Origin: an uncultured Alistipes sp. | Lineage (GTDB): Bacteria; Bacteroidota; Bacteroidia; Bacteroidales; Rikenellaceae | Assembly (NCBI GenBank): GCA_944321965.1 | Contig: CALUNH010000008.1 | Span: forward strand, 1-64,000 | DNA: 64,000 nt | Direction: 5' to 3' | Shown here: in pieces, positions 1-9,731 of the stretch | Layout: each line of letters opens with the position of its first letter | Position numbering within the stretch: the first letter of the stretch is position 1 | Program-made: the position numbers and the translations under genes | The notes under the pieces: generated by a model | What the model was told of the DNA's origin: nothing | Seen by the model: the letters and a program-made list of their open reading frames with translations, nothing else | Databases searched by the model: none

Positions 1-96
1 ACATTTACAAATGCGGAATAATGCTGCGTATCTCCCTGAAAGCCCAATAGTTTACATTATTCTTCCTAAATCCATCCGAAATCGGGCGAGTTTTAC

Positions 97-104
97 TATA
101 TTTG
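97..104 (+). promoter_or_regulatory. -7 promoter box of the hybrid sensor gene
   Basis: TATATTTG matches the Bacteroidota -7 consensus TAnnTTTG and lies 21 bases before the ATG at 126. No clear TTTG is present at the usual -33 distance, so the promoter is only partly supported. Nothing else is recognisable in bases 1-96. Confidence 0.45.
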
Positions 105-125
105 TTTTGCTAACCCGAATTTGAT

Positions 126-3100
126 ATGAGAAAATTCATCCTGACCCTTTTCGGCGTTTTTTGCGGTGCGGTTTCCGGCGTCGCGCAGTCGATCCATTTC
201 GACCGCCTGGGAATCAACGACGGGTTGTCGCAGAATACCGTCACGGCGATCCTGCAGGACAACCGGGGGTTCATGTGGTTCGGGACGAAGGACGGCCTGA
301 ACCGCTACGACGGGAAGACGTTCAAGATCTTCAAGCACAATCCGGGTCAGAAATCCGGACTGGGAAACAGCCTGATCAAATGTCTGATGGAGGACCGGGA
401 TCACCGGCTCTGGGTGGGAACCGATTCGGGCCTTTACCGCTATGATCCCGAAACGGAACGCTTCACCGACATGCCGCTTTACGATCCGGAGGGGAAGCTC
501 ATCACCAAACCGATTGCCGGTCTGGAGTGCGATCCGAAGGGGACCGTCTGGATCTCCGTGGAGGCGAACGGCGTCTTCCGCTACGATTCCCGCACCGGGA
601 CGATCGAGAACTGCTACCGGGAGCGGCGGACCCTGCGGACCCTGTGCAGCGACCGCAACGGGGTGATCTGGTTCTCCGGCTACGGGGGCGGACTCTTCTA
701 TACGGAGGACGGCTTCCGGGAGGTGAAACCCTTCCTCGATGCCGAGGGCGGGCAGATCTATCCGAAGGACATCATCTCGTTCATCTGTTTCAGCGACTAC
801 AACAAACTCTACCTCGGGCTGGAGGCCCACGGTGTGGTGGAGGTGAACCTTGTGACCTCCCAGGTCACGCCGTTGCGCCTGACGGACGATCCCGAGACGC
901 CGCTGTTCGTGCGCTATATCCTGCAATATGCGCCCGACGAACTCTGGATCGGAACCGAGTCGGGAATCATCGTCTACAATACCCGGACGCGGCACTACCA
1001 GCAGCTCCGCAGTTCGCTCTACGACCCCTATTCGTTGTCGGACAATGCCGTCTATTCGCTCTGCAAGGACCGCGAGGGCGGTTTGTGGGTCGGGTCTTTT
1101 TTCGGCGGGATCAATTACCTGCCCCGTCGGAATCCCGATTTCGACAAGTATTACCAGACGGATGCCCCGCGCAGCCTGCAGGGCCGTCGCGTGCGTGAAA
1201 TCTGCCCCGACAACCGGGGCGGGCTCTGGGTCGGGACCGAGGATGCGGGGCTTTACCGTTTCGATCCCGTGGCCCGGACCTTCGACTTTTTCGCTCCGAG
1301 CCGGGAGTTTTCGAACGTCCACGGCCTGCTCATGGACGGCGACGACCTTTGGGTGAGCACCTTCTCGAAGGGAATCCGGGTGATCGACACCCGGACGGGG
1401 CGGATCCGGGCCTACGGCGACGACGGAAAACCGGGCCGGATCTTCAGCAACTACGTTTTTGCGCTCTGCAAGACCGAGAGCGGGCGGATCTACGTGGGGA
1501 CCATGCACGGGCTGCAGTATTACGATCCGCAGACGGACCGTTTTCCGCTTGTGCCGGAGATCAACGGCGGAAAGATGGTCAACGACATCCGCGAGGATTC
1601 GAACGGCCAGCTCTGGGTGGCGACCTTCTCGAACGGGCTCTACCGCTACGATGCCCGGAACAACCGCTGGTCGCACTTCCTGCACGACCCCGACGACGAA
1701 ACGTCGCTTCCGTGCGACAACATCACGAGTGTCTTCGAGGACGGCAACGGGCAGATCTGGCTGACGACCGAAGGGTCGGGATTCAGCCGTTTCGATCCCG
1801 AGCGTGAGACCTTTATCCGCTACAATTCCTGCGACGGAATGCCCAGCGACGTGGCTTTCCAGATTGTCGAGGACGAACAGGGGCTCTTCTGGATCACGAC
1901 CAACCGGGGTCTGGTGCTGTTCGACCCCCGGACGGAGAGCGTCCGTCAGGTCTACACCGTGGCGGACCGGCTGCTGAGCAACCAGTTCAACTACAAGTCG
2001 AGTTTCCGTTCCGAGCAGGGGATCATCTATTTCGGGTGTATCGAGGGCTTGATCTCCTTCGACCCGAAGCAGCTGGTCGAACGCCGCACGGATTACGAAC
2101 CTCCGGTCTACATTACGGATTTCTCGCTGCTCGACGAGCCGGTCGTCGTCGGGGAACCCGGCTCGCCGCTGCGGAAGAGCATCATCTGCTCCGATTCGTT
2201 GAGCCTGAAATACGATCAGAACTCCTTCAGCCTGCAGCTGGCGGCCCTCGGCTACCGGGAGCCGCAGTCGAACCGCCTGCTCTACAAACTGGAGGGGGTG
2301 GACGACCATTGGCGGCAGTACACCTCCGAATCCTCGACGATCACCTATTCGAAACTCCCGCCGGGCCACTATCTCTTCCGGGTCCGGCTGGCGGATCGTC
2401 CCGAAGGCCCGGTTCACCGGCTCTTCATCGAGGTTTCGCCTCCGTTTTACCTCTCGACGGCGGCTTATGTGGTCTATGCGTTGCTGGGGGCGGGGTTCCT
2501 GATCCTGGTTTTCGTCTACCACAACCGTCGCAACCGCCGCCGTCAGGAGCAGCACATCCAGGCTTTCGAACGCGAGAAGGAGCGGGAGCTCTACAACGCC
2601 AAGATCAGCTTCTTCACCAATATCGCGCATGAGATCCGCACGCCGCTGACACTCATCAAGGGCCCGCTGGAGAACATCCTGGCCCGCAAGACGGTGAGCC
2701 GGGATCTGGTTGAGGACCTGAACATCATGGACCGCAATACCAACCGGCTGCTGGACCTTACGAACCAGCTGCTCGATTTCCGGAAGATCGAGAAGGAGCG
2801 TCCGTCGCTGAACCTGACACGTCAGAACGTGGCGGATGTCGTTTCGGAGACCTTCTACCGCTTCAGCTCTTCGGCCAAGCAGCAGCACAAGCGTTTCGAA
2901 CTGGAGATCGCCGAAAAGGAGATCTGGGCGGAGATCGACCGGGAGGCCTTTACGAAGATTCTGAGCAACCTGTTCAACAATGCGCTGAAGTATTCCGATA
3001 CGGCAATCCGGGTGGAGTTGCGCCGTGAGGAGTCGGAACTGCGGCTGACGGTCTGCAACGACGGGGGACTTGTGCCTGCGGAGATGCGGGAGGCGATCTT

Positions 3101-4100
3101 TGCGCCCTTCTTCCGGCACACGCGCAAGAGCGAAGCCCCCGGAACGGGTATCGGGCTGGCCTTGTCGCGGTCGCTGGCCGAACTCCATCACGGGACGCTG
3201 ACGATGAGCTCGTCGTCGGAGCTCAACGAATTTGTTCTGACGGTTCCCCTCAGCCTGTCGGAGGTCTCCGCGGAGCCGTCATCCCCTCCGAGCGAGAGTC
3301 CCGAAGTTGCTGCGGAGCCCGTTCCGGAACCGGCGTGTGAAGCGTACAGCATTCTGGTCGTGGAGGACAATCCGGAGATGCAGGCCTTCATCCGGCGGCA
3401 GTTGTCCGAATCCTATTCGGTCGTGACGGCCGAGAACGGCGTCGAGGCGCTGGAGGTGCTGGAGAAGAGTTATATCAATCTGATCGTCAGTGATATCATG
3501 ATGCCGAAGATGGATGGTATCGAATTGTGCGAGCGGGTGAAGAACGACCTTCGCTACAGTCACATTCCGCTGGTTCTGCTGACGGCGAAGACGACGCTTC
3601 AGTCGAAGATTTCGGGCATGGATGCCGGGGCCGACGCCTATGTGGAGAAGCCTTTTTCGTCGGATTACCTGCTGTCGGTGATCGCCAACCTCATCAAGAA
3701 CCGCCAGAAGCTGTGCGAGGCCTTTACGAAGAATCCGCTGGTGCTGGCCAATACGATGGCCACGTCGTCGGCCGATACGGACTTCATCGTGCGGCTGCAG
3801 GAGATCATCCACGCGAACTTCAACAATCCGGAGTTCAAGATGAACGACATTGCGGAGATGATGCACATGAGCCGGGCGAGTTTTTACCGCAAGATCAAGG
3901 GGGTGTTGGACATGACTCCGAACGACTACCTGCGTCTCGAACGGCTCAAGACGGCGGCGCAGCTGCTCAAGGACAAGCGTTACCACATCAACGAGGTTTG
4001 CTACATGGTTGGTTTCAGTTCGACCTCCTACTTCTCGAAATGTTTCCAGAAACAGTTCGGGGTTTTGCCGAAGAACTTCGTCTCCGATTCGGGCGAGTGA
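126..4100 (+). CDS. hybrid two-component system sensor/regulator (HTCS)
   Basis: This 1324-residue protein joins a periplasmic sensor to a complete phosphorelay and a DNA-binding output, the usual design of Bacteroidota glycan regulators. It starts with a signal peptide. Many two-component regulator propeller repeats (motifs such as LWVGT, GLYRYD) run to about residue 660, followed by a Y_Y_Y domain near 690-775 and one membrane segment near 780-800. The histidine kinase has its phospho-acceptor at H835 in AHEIRTP, then an ATPase domain with GTGIGLAL. The receiver domain has phospho-acceptor D1123 in SDIMMPKMDG. A C-terminal AraC-type helix-turn-helix region ends the protein. Length and domain order are normal for the family. 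It lies at the left edge of a SusC/SusD locus and probably activates it when an oligosaccharide binds the propeller; the ligand cannot be read from sequence. Confidence 0.95.
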   Translation: MRKFILTLFGVFCGAVSGVAQSIHFDRLGINDGLSQNTVTAILQDNRGFMWFGTKDGLNRYDGKTFKIFKHNPGQKSGLGNSLIKCLMEDRDHRLWVGTDSGLYRYDPETERFTDMPLYDPEGKLITKPIAGLECDPKGTVWISVEANGVFRYDSRTGTIENCYRERRTLRTLCSDRNGVIWFSGYGGGLFYTEDGFREVKPFLDAEGGQIYPKDIISFICFSDYNKLYLGLEAHGVVEVNLVTSQVTPLRLTDDPETPLFVRYILQYAPDELWIGTESGIIVYNTRTRHYQQLRSSLYDPYSLSDNAVYSLCKDREGGLWVGSFFGGINYLPRRNPDFDKYYQTDAPRSLQGRRVREICPDNRGGLWVGTEDAGLYRFDPVARTFDFFAPSREFSNVHGLLMDGDDLWVSTFSKGIRVIDTRTGRIRAYGDDGKPGRIFSNYVFALCKTESGRIYVGTMHGLQYYDPQTDRFPLVPEINGGKMVNDIREDSNGQLWVATFSNGLYRYDARNNRWSHFLHDPDDETSLPCDNITSVFEDGNGQIWLTTEGSGFSRFDPERETFIRYNSCDGMPSDVAFQIVEDEQGLFWITTNRGLVLFDPRTESVRQVYTVADRLLSNQFNYKSSFRSEQGIIYFGCIEGLISFDPKQLVERRTDYEPPVYITDFSLLDEPVVVGEPGSPLRKSIICSDSLSLKYDQNSFSLQLAALGYREPQSNRLLYKLEGVDDHWRQYTSESSTITYSKLPPGHYLFRVRLADRPEGPVHRLFIEVSPPFYLSTAAYVVYALLGAGFLILVFVYHNRRNRRRQEQHIQAFEREKERELYNAKISFFTNIAHEIRTPLTLIKGPLENILARKTVSRDLVEDLNIMDRNTNRLLDLTNQLLDFRKIEKERPSLNLTRQNVADVVSETFYRFSSSAKQQHKRFELEIAEKEIWAEIDREAFTKILSNLFNNALKYSDTAIRVELRREESELRLTVCNDGGLVPAEMREAIFAPFFRHTRKSEAPGTGIGLALSRSLAELHHGTLTMSSSSELNEFVLTVPLSLSEVSAEPSSPPSESPEVAAEPVPEPACEAYSILVVEDNPEMQAFIRRQLSESYSVVTAENGVEALEVLEKSYINLIVSDIMMPKMDGIELCERVKNDLRYSHIPLVLLTAKTTLQSKISGMDAGADAYVEKPFSSDYLLSVIANLIKNRQKLCEAFTKNPLVLANTMATSSADTDFIVRLQEIIHANFNNPEFKMNDIAEMMHMSRASFYRKIKGVLDMTPNDYLRLERLKTAAQLLKDKRYHINEVCYMVGFSSTSYFSKCFQKQFGVLPKNFVSDSGE

Positions 4101-4251
4101 GGTCGGGACCGATGTATGGACTGGATTGTGGCTTCGGGGCGCAGTCCGGTCTGTGGGAGCAGGGCAGGACCCTGGTCATGAGTTCCGAGGGGGGGAGTGA
4201 TCCCGGGAGAGAGGCCGGGATGCGACCGGCGGCAATCCTGGCTGTCCAATC

Positions 4252-4291
4252 AAAACTGCCCGACACCGTATGTGTCGGGCAGTTTTTCTGT
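4252..4291. terminator. bidirectional terminator between HTCS and GntR genes
   Basis: A near-perfect hairpin (ACTGCCCGACAC paired with GTGTCGGGCAGT, short loop) is flanked by AAAA on one side and TTTTT on the other. It can end transcription from both convergent genes. Bases 4101-4251 show no other feature. Confidence 0.8.
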
Positions 4292-4316
4292 GGTCCCGGT
4301 CTTGTGCCGGGGAGTC

Positions 4317-5351
4317 TCAGAACGTATTGCGGCGGATCATCTGGAAGTCGCATTTAATCTTGGCCGGGGCTTTGTCGAGAACCATCCGTGCGACCAGGAT
4401 ACCCATCTGGCGGAAATCGGTCGAGATGGTAGTCAGCCCGTTGAGGATGATCTCGTTGATCGGTGATTCGTTGTAGGAGATGATGCTGATATCGCTTCCC
4501 ACCTTGTAGTTCAGTTCCCGTGCCCGGCGCACGAGTTCGATAAGTCCGAGGTCGTACTGACTGTTGAGGATCAGGTATACTTCTTTCTCGCGGATGATCT
4601 CCGGGGTGATCTTCGTGTGGAACTCCACGGCGATGTCGTTGTCACGACAGAAGCGCTCCACGGCTTTGCTTACCGAGGTATAGTAAAGGCTCGAAGGGAG
4701 CGTTACGACGTTGAGTTTTGAATAGCTTTTGAGTTTTTTGAGCCCGTACCCCAGTCCTTCGTAGGCGTCGTTGTCGAAATCCTGATAGACAGCCCCGTAG
4801 TTTCCCGGGAGCGCCTTCATCCAGTAGTCGACCATGATTAGTTTGCGGTTGGGAATGCGTGTGAGAATCTTCAATACCCGTTTTTGTGTGATGGCATCGA
4901 GCGGAAAATGGGGGGTGATGACGTAGTAGTCGAACAGGTCGAGATTTTCATCGATGTAATATTCCAGCAGGTCCACATTCTGGTTGTGGAGGCGGATGGT
5001 TACCTCGGCGGCATCCCCGATCTCCTCGGCGAAGGAGTTGAAGAGCACCTGCTTGTAGGTGCTCAGTTTGTCGAACAGCAGCAGGATATTGAGTTTATTG
5101 GTCGTTTCTGTGGCTGCCACGTAGAATCCCTTCCCCTGTTTGGCATCGATGTAGCCCTTGTTCCGGAGTATGGAGTAAGCCTTTTTCACGGTCTCCTTCG
5201 AGATGTCGAGCAATGCCGAGAGTTCGTTCATTGAGGGCAACAGATACCCTTCGGGGTATTCTCCGCTGCGTACCAGTTGCTCGACTTGTCCGACGATCTG
5301 CTTGTAGACCGGAGTCTGACTTTCCTGGTCGATTTTAATCTTTTCCGGCAT
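4317..5351 (-). CDS. GntR-family transcriptional regulator with LacI-like sensor domain
   Basis: The 344-residue protein has an N-terminal GntR winged helix (about 1-75; motifs LPSMNELSALLDIS and GYIDAKQGKGFYV) and a C-terminal region (about 85-340) resembling periplasmic-binding/LacI effector domains. This is the architecture of AraR-type sugar repressors. It is divergent from the glycosidase operon at 5511 and convergent with the HTCS. A repeat of the ACCACACTA type follows the -7 box of that operon and recurs before susC, which makes this protein the best candidate to bind it. The effector is probably a sugar or sugar phosphate from the locus; that is inference. Confidence 0.85.
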   Translation of the reverse strand: MPEKIKIDQESQTPVYKQIVGQVEQLVRSGEYPEGYLLPSMNELSALLDISKETVKKAYSILRNKGYIDAKQGKGFYVAATETTNKLNILLLFDKLSTYKQVLFNSFAEEIGDAAEVTIRLHNQNVDLLEYYIDENLDLFDYYVITPHFPLDAITQKRVLKILTRIPNRKLIMVDYWMKALPGNYGAVYQDFDNDAYEGLGYGLKKLKSYSKLNVVTLPSSLYYTSVSKAVERFCRDNDIAVEFHTKITPEIIREKEVYLILNSQYDLGLIELVRRARELNYKVGSDISIISYNESPINEIILNGLTTISTDFRQMGILVARMVLDKAPAKIKCDFQMIRRNTF

Positions 5352-5380
5352 ATCAGTCGTTTAAAAAAGTGAAATAAATC

Positions 5381-5430
5381 TTGGAATGTCTAAAAAAATG
5401 CCTATCTTTGCACCACACTACACAACACTC
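5381..5430 (+). promoter_or_regulatory. promoter and candidate operator of the glycosidase operon
   Basis: TTG at 5381 and TATCTTTG at 5403-5410 are separated by 19 bases, an ideal Bacteroidota promoter. One base after the -7 box lies ACCACACTAC/ACAACACTCC (5412-5431), a direct repeat of period 10 that would overlap the transcription start, as expected for a repressor site. The stretch TTGGAATGTC at the -33 position and the operator both recur at the susC promoter (20923-20972, minus strand) with the same spacing. Confidence 0.75.
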
Positions 5431-5510
5431 CTCATGGCGAAGGCCACACCTCACAACTTTTATGTTGCGTGTTACAAAGATATGAAAAAAACTGTTAACC
5501 AACTTTGAAA

Positions 5511-6983
5511 ATGAAAAAAACTTTCCTTGCTATTCTTCTGGGAGCGAGTCTTCCTTCGGCCGTTTTGGCGCAGCATTGGTCGCTGACATGGAAGCAGCTG
5601 CAGTCTGTTTCGCCGGGGTTGGAGCTTGTCGGCCGTATCGAGACGCGGTCGTCGCGGGAACTTGCGAATCCTCGCTGGTCGGTCGGGTGCGAATGTCTCG
5701 ACCGTGAGTATGCCGATTTTTCGGCCTACAAGCCCTATGTGGGAGAGCTGGGGGTTGGAGCTGCGCGTATCCAGAGCGGCTGGGCTCGTTGCGAGCAGAA
5801 GAAGGGCCGCTACGATTTCGGATGGCTCGACGAAGCGGTCGACGGCCTTTGCGAAGAGGGGGTTCGCCCGTGGATGTGCCTGGCCTACGGGAATCCGGTT
5901 TACGGGGCGCAGAAGAGCCTGGGATCGCGGATTTTCACTGATGAGCCGACGCTGCAGGCCTGGGAGCGCTACGTGACGGCGGTTGTGGCGCGTTACAAGG
6001 ATCGAGTGCACGAGTGGGAGGTCTGGAACGAACCCAACCTGCGGGGGGCGGACCAGTCGGCGGCCTATGCCGAACTGCTGATCCGCACGGCGGAGGCGGT
6101 CCGCAAGGTGGACCCTGAGGCAGTCATCATTGGATTCGGGCTTTCGCGGATGCCGGTCGACTTTACGGGCAGGGTGCTGGATATCCTGCGTGAGCGGAAC
6201 AAACTCGGATTGATCGACTATGTGAGCTTCCACCCCTATCATGAAAATCCCGATGATGCGACGCCCGGGATCGAGGCGTTGGCCAGGTTCGTGGCCTCGT
6301 ATGATCCGCGGATACGCCTCTTCTCGGGTGAGAGCGGATGCCCTTCGGTGCTGGAGTGGGCCCATGCCCTGCGTTACCACGAGTGGAGCGAGTATAGCCA
6401 GGCCAAATGGGTGGCGCGCCGCCTGGCCAACGATTTCGCGCTGGGGATCCGCTCGTCGATCTTCGCCATCATCGACAACCAGTATCCCAATATGCTCCAG
6501 TCGTTCGGGCTGCTGCGGGCCAACCTGTTGAAGCAGGTGGTTTACAAGCGCCCTTCGTACCATGCCATGCAGCACATGGTCAATCTGCTGCACGCCGGGG
6601 TGAAGGCTGCCGGGCATCCCGCTTTCTCGGTCAATACGGCGCGGGAGATCTCGCTTGTCAAACTGGCCGATACGGCCGATACGCCGATCGGCGTGATGTT
6701 TTGGTATGCCGACCGCATTCCGTCGGATGAACTCGCCTGGGACCGGGTCGAACTGAGTGTCGAGGGTCTTTCGCTGAAGGATCCGGTGCTGGTGGAGCCC
6801 ATCACGGGCCGCATCTTCGAACTGCCCCAACCTCACGGAAACCGCGACGGCGGGCGGATGAAGTTCACCGGCTGTCCGGTCTGGGACGCTCCGATGCTGC
6901 TCATTGAACGCAGTACCGTCCCGTTCCAGGGTGCGGCGGCGGAGCGCCGGGCTGCCGGATCGAGCGTGGATATGTTGTACTGA
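5511..6983 (+). CDS. secreted clan GH-A glycoside hydrolase (GH39/GH5-like)
   Basis: A signal peptide (MKKTFLAILL...VLAQ) leads into a TIM-barrel glycosidase of 490 residues in total. The probable acid/base is E174 in EVWNEPN and the probable nucleophile is E274 in LFSGESGC, the usual pair at the ends of strands 4 and 7 in clan A retaining enzymes. I chose the ATG at 5511 over a TTG six bases upstream because the signal peptide begins there. It is the first gene of a five-gene operon with sugar transport and phosphorylation genes, so it probably releases the sugar they use. The exact GH family and substrate cannot be decided by eye. Confidence 0.8.
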   Translation: MKKTFLAILLGASLPSAVLAQHWSLTWKQLQSVSPGLELVGRIETRSSRELANPRWSVGCECLDREYADFSAYKPYVGELGVGAARIQSGWARCEQKKGRYDFGWLDEAVDGLCEEGVRPWMCLAYGNPVYGAQKSLGSRIFTDEPTLQAWERYVTAVVARYKDRVHEWEVWNEPNLRGADQSAAYAELLIRTAEAVRKVDPEAVIIGFGLSRMPVDFTGRVLDILRERNKLGLIDYVSFHPYHENPDDATPGIEALARFVASYDPRIRLFSGESGCPSVLEWAHALRYHEWSEYSQAKWVARRLANDFALGIRSSIFAIIDNQYPNMLQSFGLLRANLLKQVVYKRPSYHAMQHMVNLLHAGVKAAGHPAFSVNTAREISLVKLADTADTPIGVMFWYADRIPSDELAWDRVELSVEGLSLKDPVLVEPITGRIFELPQPHGNRDGGRMKFTGCPVWDAPMLLIERSTVPFQGAAAERRAAGSSVDMLY

Positions 6984-7002
6984 TTCAATTTGCCGATAGA
7001 CG

Positions 7003-8274
7003 ATGACGACTGCGTGTGACGGGCGTAAAAAACGCTCGAATTACAAATGGGAAGTCCTGGGTTTGCTGTGGGTTGCCTACCTGCTCAACCAGGCGGACCG
7101 TCAGGTTTTCAACGTGGTGCTCCCGCTTATCCGTGAGGATTTGGGGCTGAGCGATGTGGCGATCGGCTCCATCGCCACGATCTTCAATCTGTTTTATGCC
7201 GTGCTGGTGCCGATCGGCGGCCTGGTGGGTGACCGTTTCAGCCGGAAATGGATCGTCACGGGCAGCATCCTCTTCTGGAGCGTCGCTACGATGTTCACGG
7301 GCCTCTGCAATGGCTTTCTGATGCTCGTACTGATGCGGAGTGTCGCTACGGGAGGCGGTGAAGCCTTCTTCGGCCCGGCGAACTATTCGTTGCTGGCACA
7401 ATATCACGACCGGACCCGAGCCTTTGCCATGTCGGTGCACCAGACGGCCTATTACATCGGGATCATCATCAGCGGTTACGCCGCCGGATATATCGGCCAG
7501 CTGTGGGGCTGGCGCAGCGCCTTCTACGTATTCGGCGCCATCGGTGTCATCCACGGCATCGTGATGGCCGTGCGCCTGAAGGACAAGCGGGAGGAGCCGT
7601 CGAAGGCCGTTGCTGCAGACTCGTCGGCTCCCAAACCGAAACTTCTGGAGGGCTTCCGGATGGTATTCACCACCCCGACGGCCCTGATCCTTACCGTCTG
7701 CTTCGCGGGCCTGATCTTCGTGCTGACGGGTTACCTGACCTGGATGCCCACCTACCTCTTCGAGCGCTTCGACATGGACCTCTCGGGGGCCGGATTCCAC
7801 TCGATGTTCTACACCCACCTGTTTGCCTTCTTCGGGGTTCTGCTGGCCGGGCGTCTTTCGGACAAACTCGGACGGCTGCATCCCGCCTGGCGAATGGCCA
7901 TGCAGGGTTTCGGACTTTTGGCAGCCGTGCCGTTCATCCTGCTGATGGGCAATTCGGCGACGCTGTGGGTGATTTACGTCGGGTTCGCCGGGTTCGGATT
8001 CGCCCGGGCCTTCTTCGACGCCAATACCTATACGGTGCTTTACGACGTCATCCCGCCGCGTTATCACTCGTCGGCTTCGAGCCTGATGATGATGGTCGGA
8101 TTCGGAATCGGGGCTCTGGCTCCCGTGGTGCTGGGTGCCGTGAAGCAGGCTGCCGGGCTGTCGTTCGGCATCTCGATGCTGGCCGTTGTCTGGCTCGTGT
8201 GCGGAGCGGTCATGGTGCTGGGCGCCAAACTTTTCTATCTGAAAGACTACAACAAAATAGAACATGAACAGTAA
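7003..8274 (+). CDS. MFS sugar/organic anion transporter
   Basis: The 423-residue protein has about twelve hydrophobic helices and the major facilitator loop GDRFSRKW between helices 2 and 3. The opening NQADRQVFNVVLPLI resembles the anion:cation symporter and hexuronate transporter branch. It follows the glycosidase by 19 bases and overlaps the next gene by 11 bases, so it belongs to the same operon and probably imports the released sugar into the cytoplasm. Substrate is unknown. Confidence 0.9.
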   Translation: MTTACDGRKKRSNYKWEVLGLLWVAYLLNQADRQVFNVVLPLIREDLGLSDVAIGSIATIFNLFYAVLVPIGGLVGDRFSRKWIVTGSILFWSVATMFTGLCNGFLMLVLMRSVATGGGEAFFGPANYSLLAQYHDRTRAFAMSVHQTAYYIGIIISGYAAGYIGQLWGWRSAFYVFGAIGVIHGIVMAVRLKDKREEPSKAVAADSSAPKPKLLEGFRMVFTTPTALILTVCFAGLIFVLTGYLTWMPTYLFERFDMDLSGAGFHSMFYTHLFAFFGVLLAGRLSDKLGRLHPAWRMAMQGFGLLAAVPFILLMGNSATLWVIYVGFAGFGFARAFFDANTYTVLYDVIPPRYHSSASSLMMMVGFGIGALAPVVLGAVKQAAGLSFGISMLAVVWLVCGAVMVLGAKLFYLKDYNKIEHEQ

Positions 8275-9706
8275 CCTGAAAACCAGAAAAGCGAAGGCAG
8301 GATTGCTGCTGATCGCGTCGCCCCGCTTCAAGATGCTGGGTGAAGGATTGAAACGCGGGACGTATGCCGAACGCAAGAACGCCGACGTGGAGAAGATTCT
8401 CGGGACGTTGGATTTTCTCGACGTGGTGTTCCCGGGGATCGTCTACGAGAAGGAGGAGGTTCAGGCGGCCATGGATCGCTTCTACATGGAGAAGGTCGAC
8501 TTCGTGATTGCGGAGTTTCTCTCCTGGTCGGAGGATTTCGCCTGGATCCGTTTCCTGCGGGACATGCCCGAGGTGCCGATTCTCTTTGTGAATGCCGCCC
8601 GAGACCACGTGTCGTTCCGGGACACGCTCGACGAGGACGATTTTATCGATTACCTCTGCGCCGGGACACTCGTAGGTTCACTCGAAGCGTCGGGGTCGGT
8701 GCCCCGCACGGGCCGTCGGCACGTCCGGGTGGTGATGGGTTCGCGCGAGGAGGTGACCGGCGAGATCCGGCTCTTCGCATCGGCGGCCCGTGCACGGGCC
8801 ATCCTCCGGCAGTCGAACCTGGGACTGCTGGCCAACTATAACGAGGCTATGTGGTCAACCTACATCGACCCCTACGACCTCTTTACCAAACTGGGCCCCG
8901 AGATCCGTTTCCTGCCCTATTCGGTCTACGGTGAGGTGATCGACGCCGTGAGCGCGGCGGAACTCAAGGGCTACTGCGACGCCCTGACCTCGCGCTACCG
9001 GATGATGGACGACGTGGCGCGCGACAAGTTCGAGGCGTCGGTCCGCGCCTCGATCGGGCTGGCGAAGATGGCCGAACGCTCGGATATCGACGTGATGGTC
9101 TTCAACGACATCGACCGTGCGATGTTCGAGCTGGTGGGGCTGCGGGCCGGGTTCTACCACCCGTGGTTCAACGAGAACTGCTCGGTGCTGGTTCCCGAGG
9201 CCGACATCGGCGCGGGTCTGATCACCTACCTGCTGAAGCTGATCTCGGGCAAGCACGTCAATTTCCTCGAACCGTTCCACATCGAGACCGACTATGGCAC
9301 CTTTGCGGGCGGTCATGCGGGCCCGAACGACCACAACGACCCGGCCTGGCAGCAGAATGTGGTCATCGCCCGCGACGTGCGCTTCGCCAAGACGAGCTAC
9401 AAGTATGCCGGGGCTCCGTTCGCCTGGTACCGCATCTCGCCGGGGCGCAAGACCATGGCGCAGCTCGTGGAGTGCGACGGCCGCTACAAGCTGGTTGCCA
9501 CGCTGGTCGACTCGCTCGAAGGGGATCACATCCTGGCGACCTATTCCCACAGTATTTTCCGTCCGGTGGTTCCCGTGGAGCGACTTTTCGAGCAGATCCT
9601 GAAGATCGGCACCACGCAGCATTTCGCACTGGTCGACGGCGACTACCTGCGCGAACTGGAGATGCTTTCCGGAATCATGGATTTCGAATATCACGCAATT
9701 GTTTGA
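8264..9706 (+). CDS. L-arabinose/L-fucose isomerase-like protein
   Basis: This cytoplasmic protein of 480 residues has no signal peptide. Its length and layout resemble the AraA/FucI isomerase superfamily: an N-terminal Rossmann-like part, a middle segment with FNDIDRAMFELVGLRAGF, and a C-terminal domain with FEPFHIET-like and GGHAGPNDHND motifs that could supply acidic and histidine metal ligands. It overlaps the transporter gene by 11 bases, indicating translational coupling. Within the operon the likely role is aldose-ketose isomerisation before phosphorylation. Overall similarity to characterised arabinose or fucose isomerases seems distant, so the sugar is open and other functions are possible. 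Confidence 0.6.
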   Translation: MNSNLKTRKAKAGLLLIASPRFKMLGEGLKRGTYAERKNADVEKILGTLDFLDVVFPGIVYEKEEVQAAMDRFYMEKVDFVIAEFLSWSEDFAWIRFLRDMPEVPILFVNAARDHVSFRDTLDEDDFIDYLCAGTLVGSLEASGSVPRTGRRHVRVVMGSREEVTGEIRLFASAARARAILRQSNLGLLANYNEAMWSTYIDPYDLFTKLGPEIRFLPYSVYGEVIDAVSAAELKGYCDALTSRYRMMDDVARDKFEASVRASIGLAKMAERSDIDVMVFNDIDRAMFELVGLRAGFYHPWFNENCSVLVPEADIGAGLITYLLKLISGKHVNFLEPFHIETDYGTFAGGHAGPNDHNDPAWQQNVVIARDVRFAKTSYKYAGAPFAWYRISPGRKTMAQLVECDGRYKLVATLVDSLEGDHILATYSHSIFRPVVPVERLFEQILKIGTTQHFALVDGDYLRELEMLSGIMDFEYHAIV

Positions 9707-9731
9707 TTAACCCTTAAATACAATCAGAGTC

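Noticed and set aside
96..3191. Very long open frame antisense to the hybrid sensor gene
   Set aside because: High GC leaves antisense frames open by chance; it has no recognisable domains, is Arg/Pro/Gly-rich, and the sense strand encodes a complete known protein.
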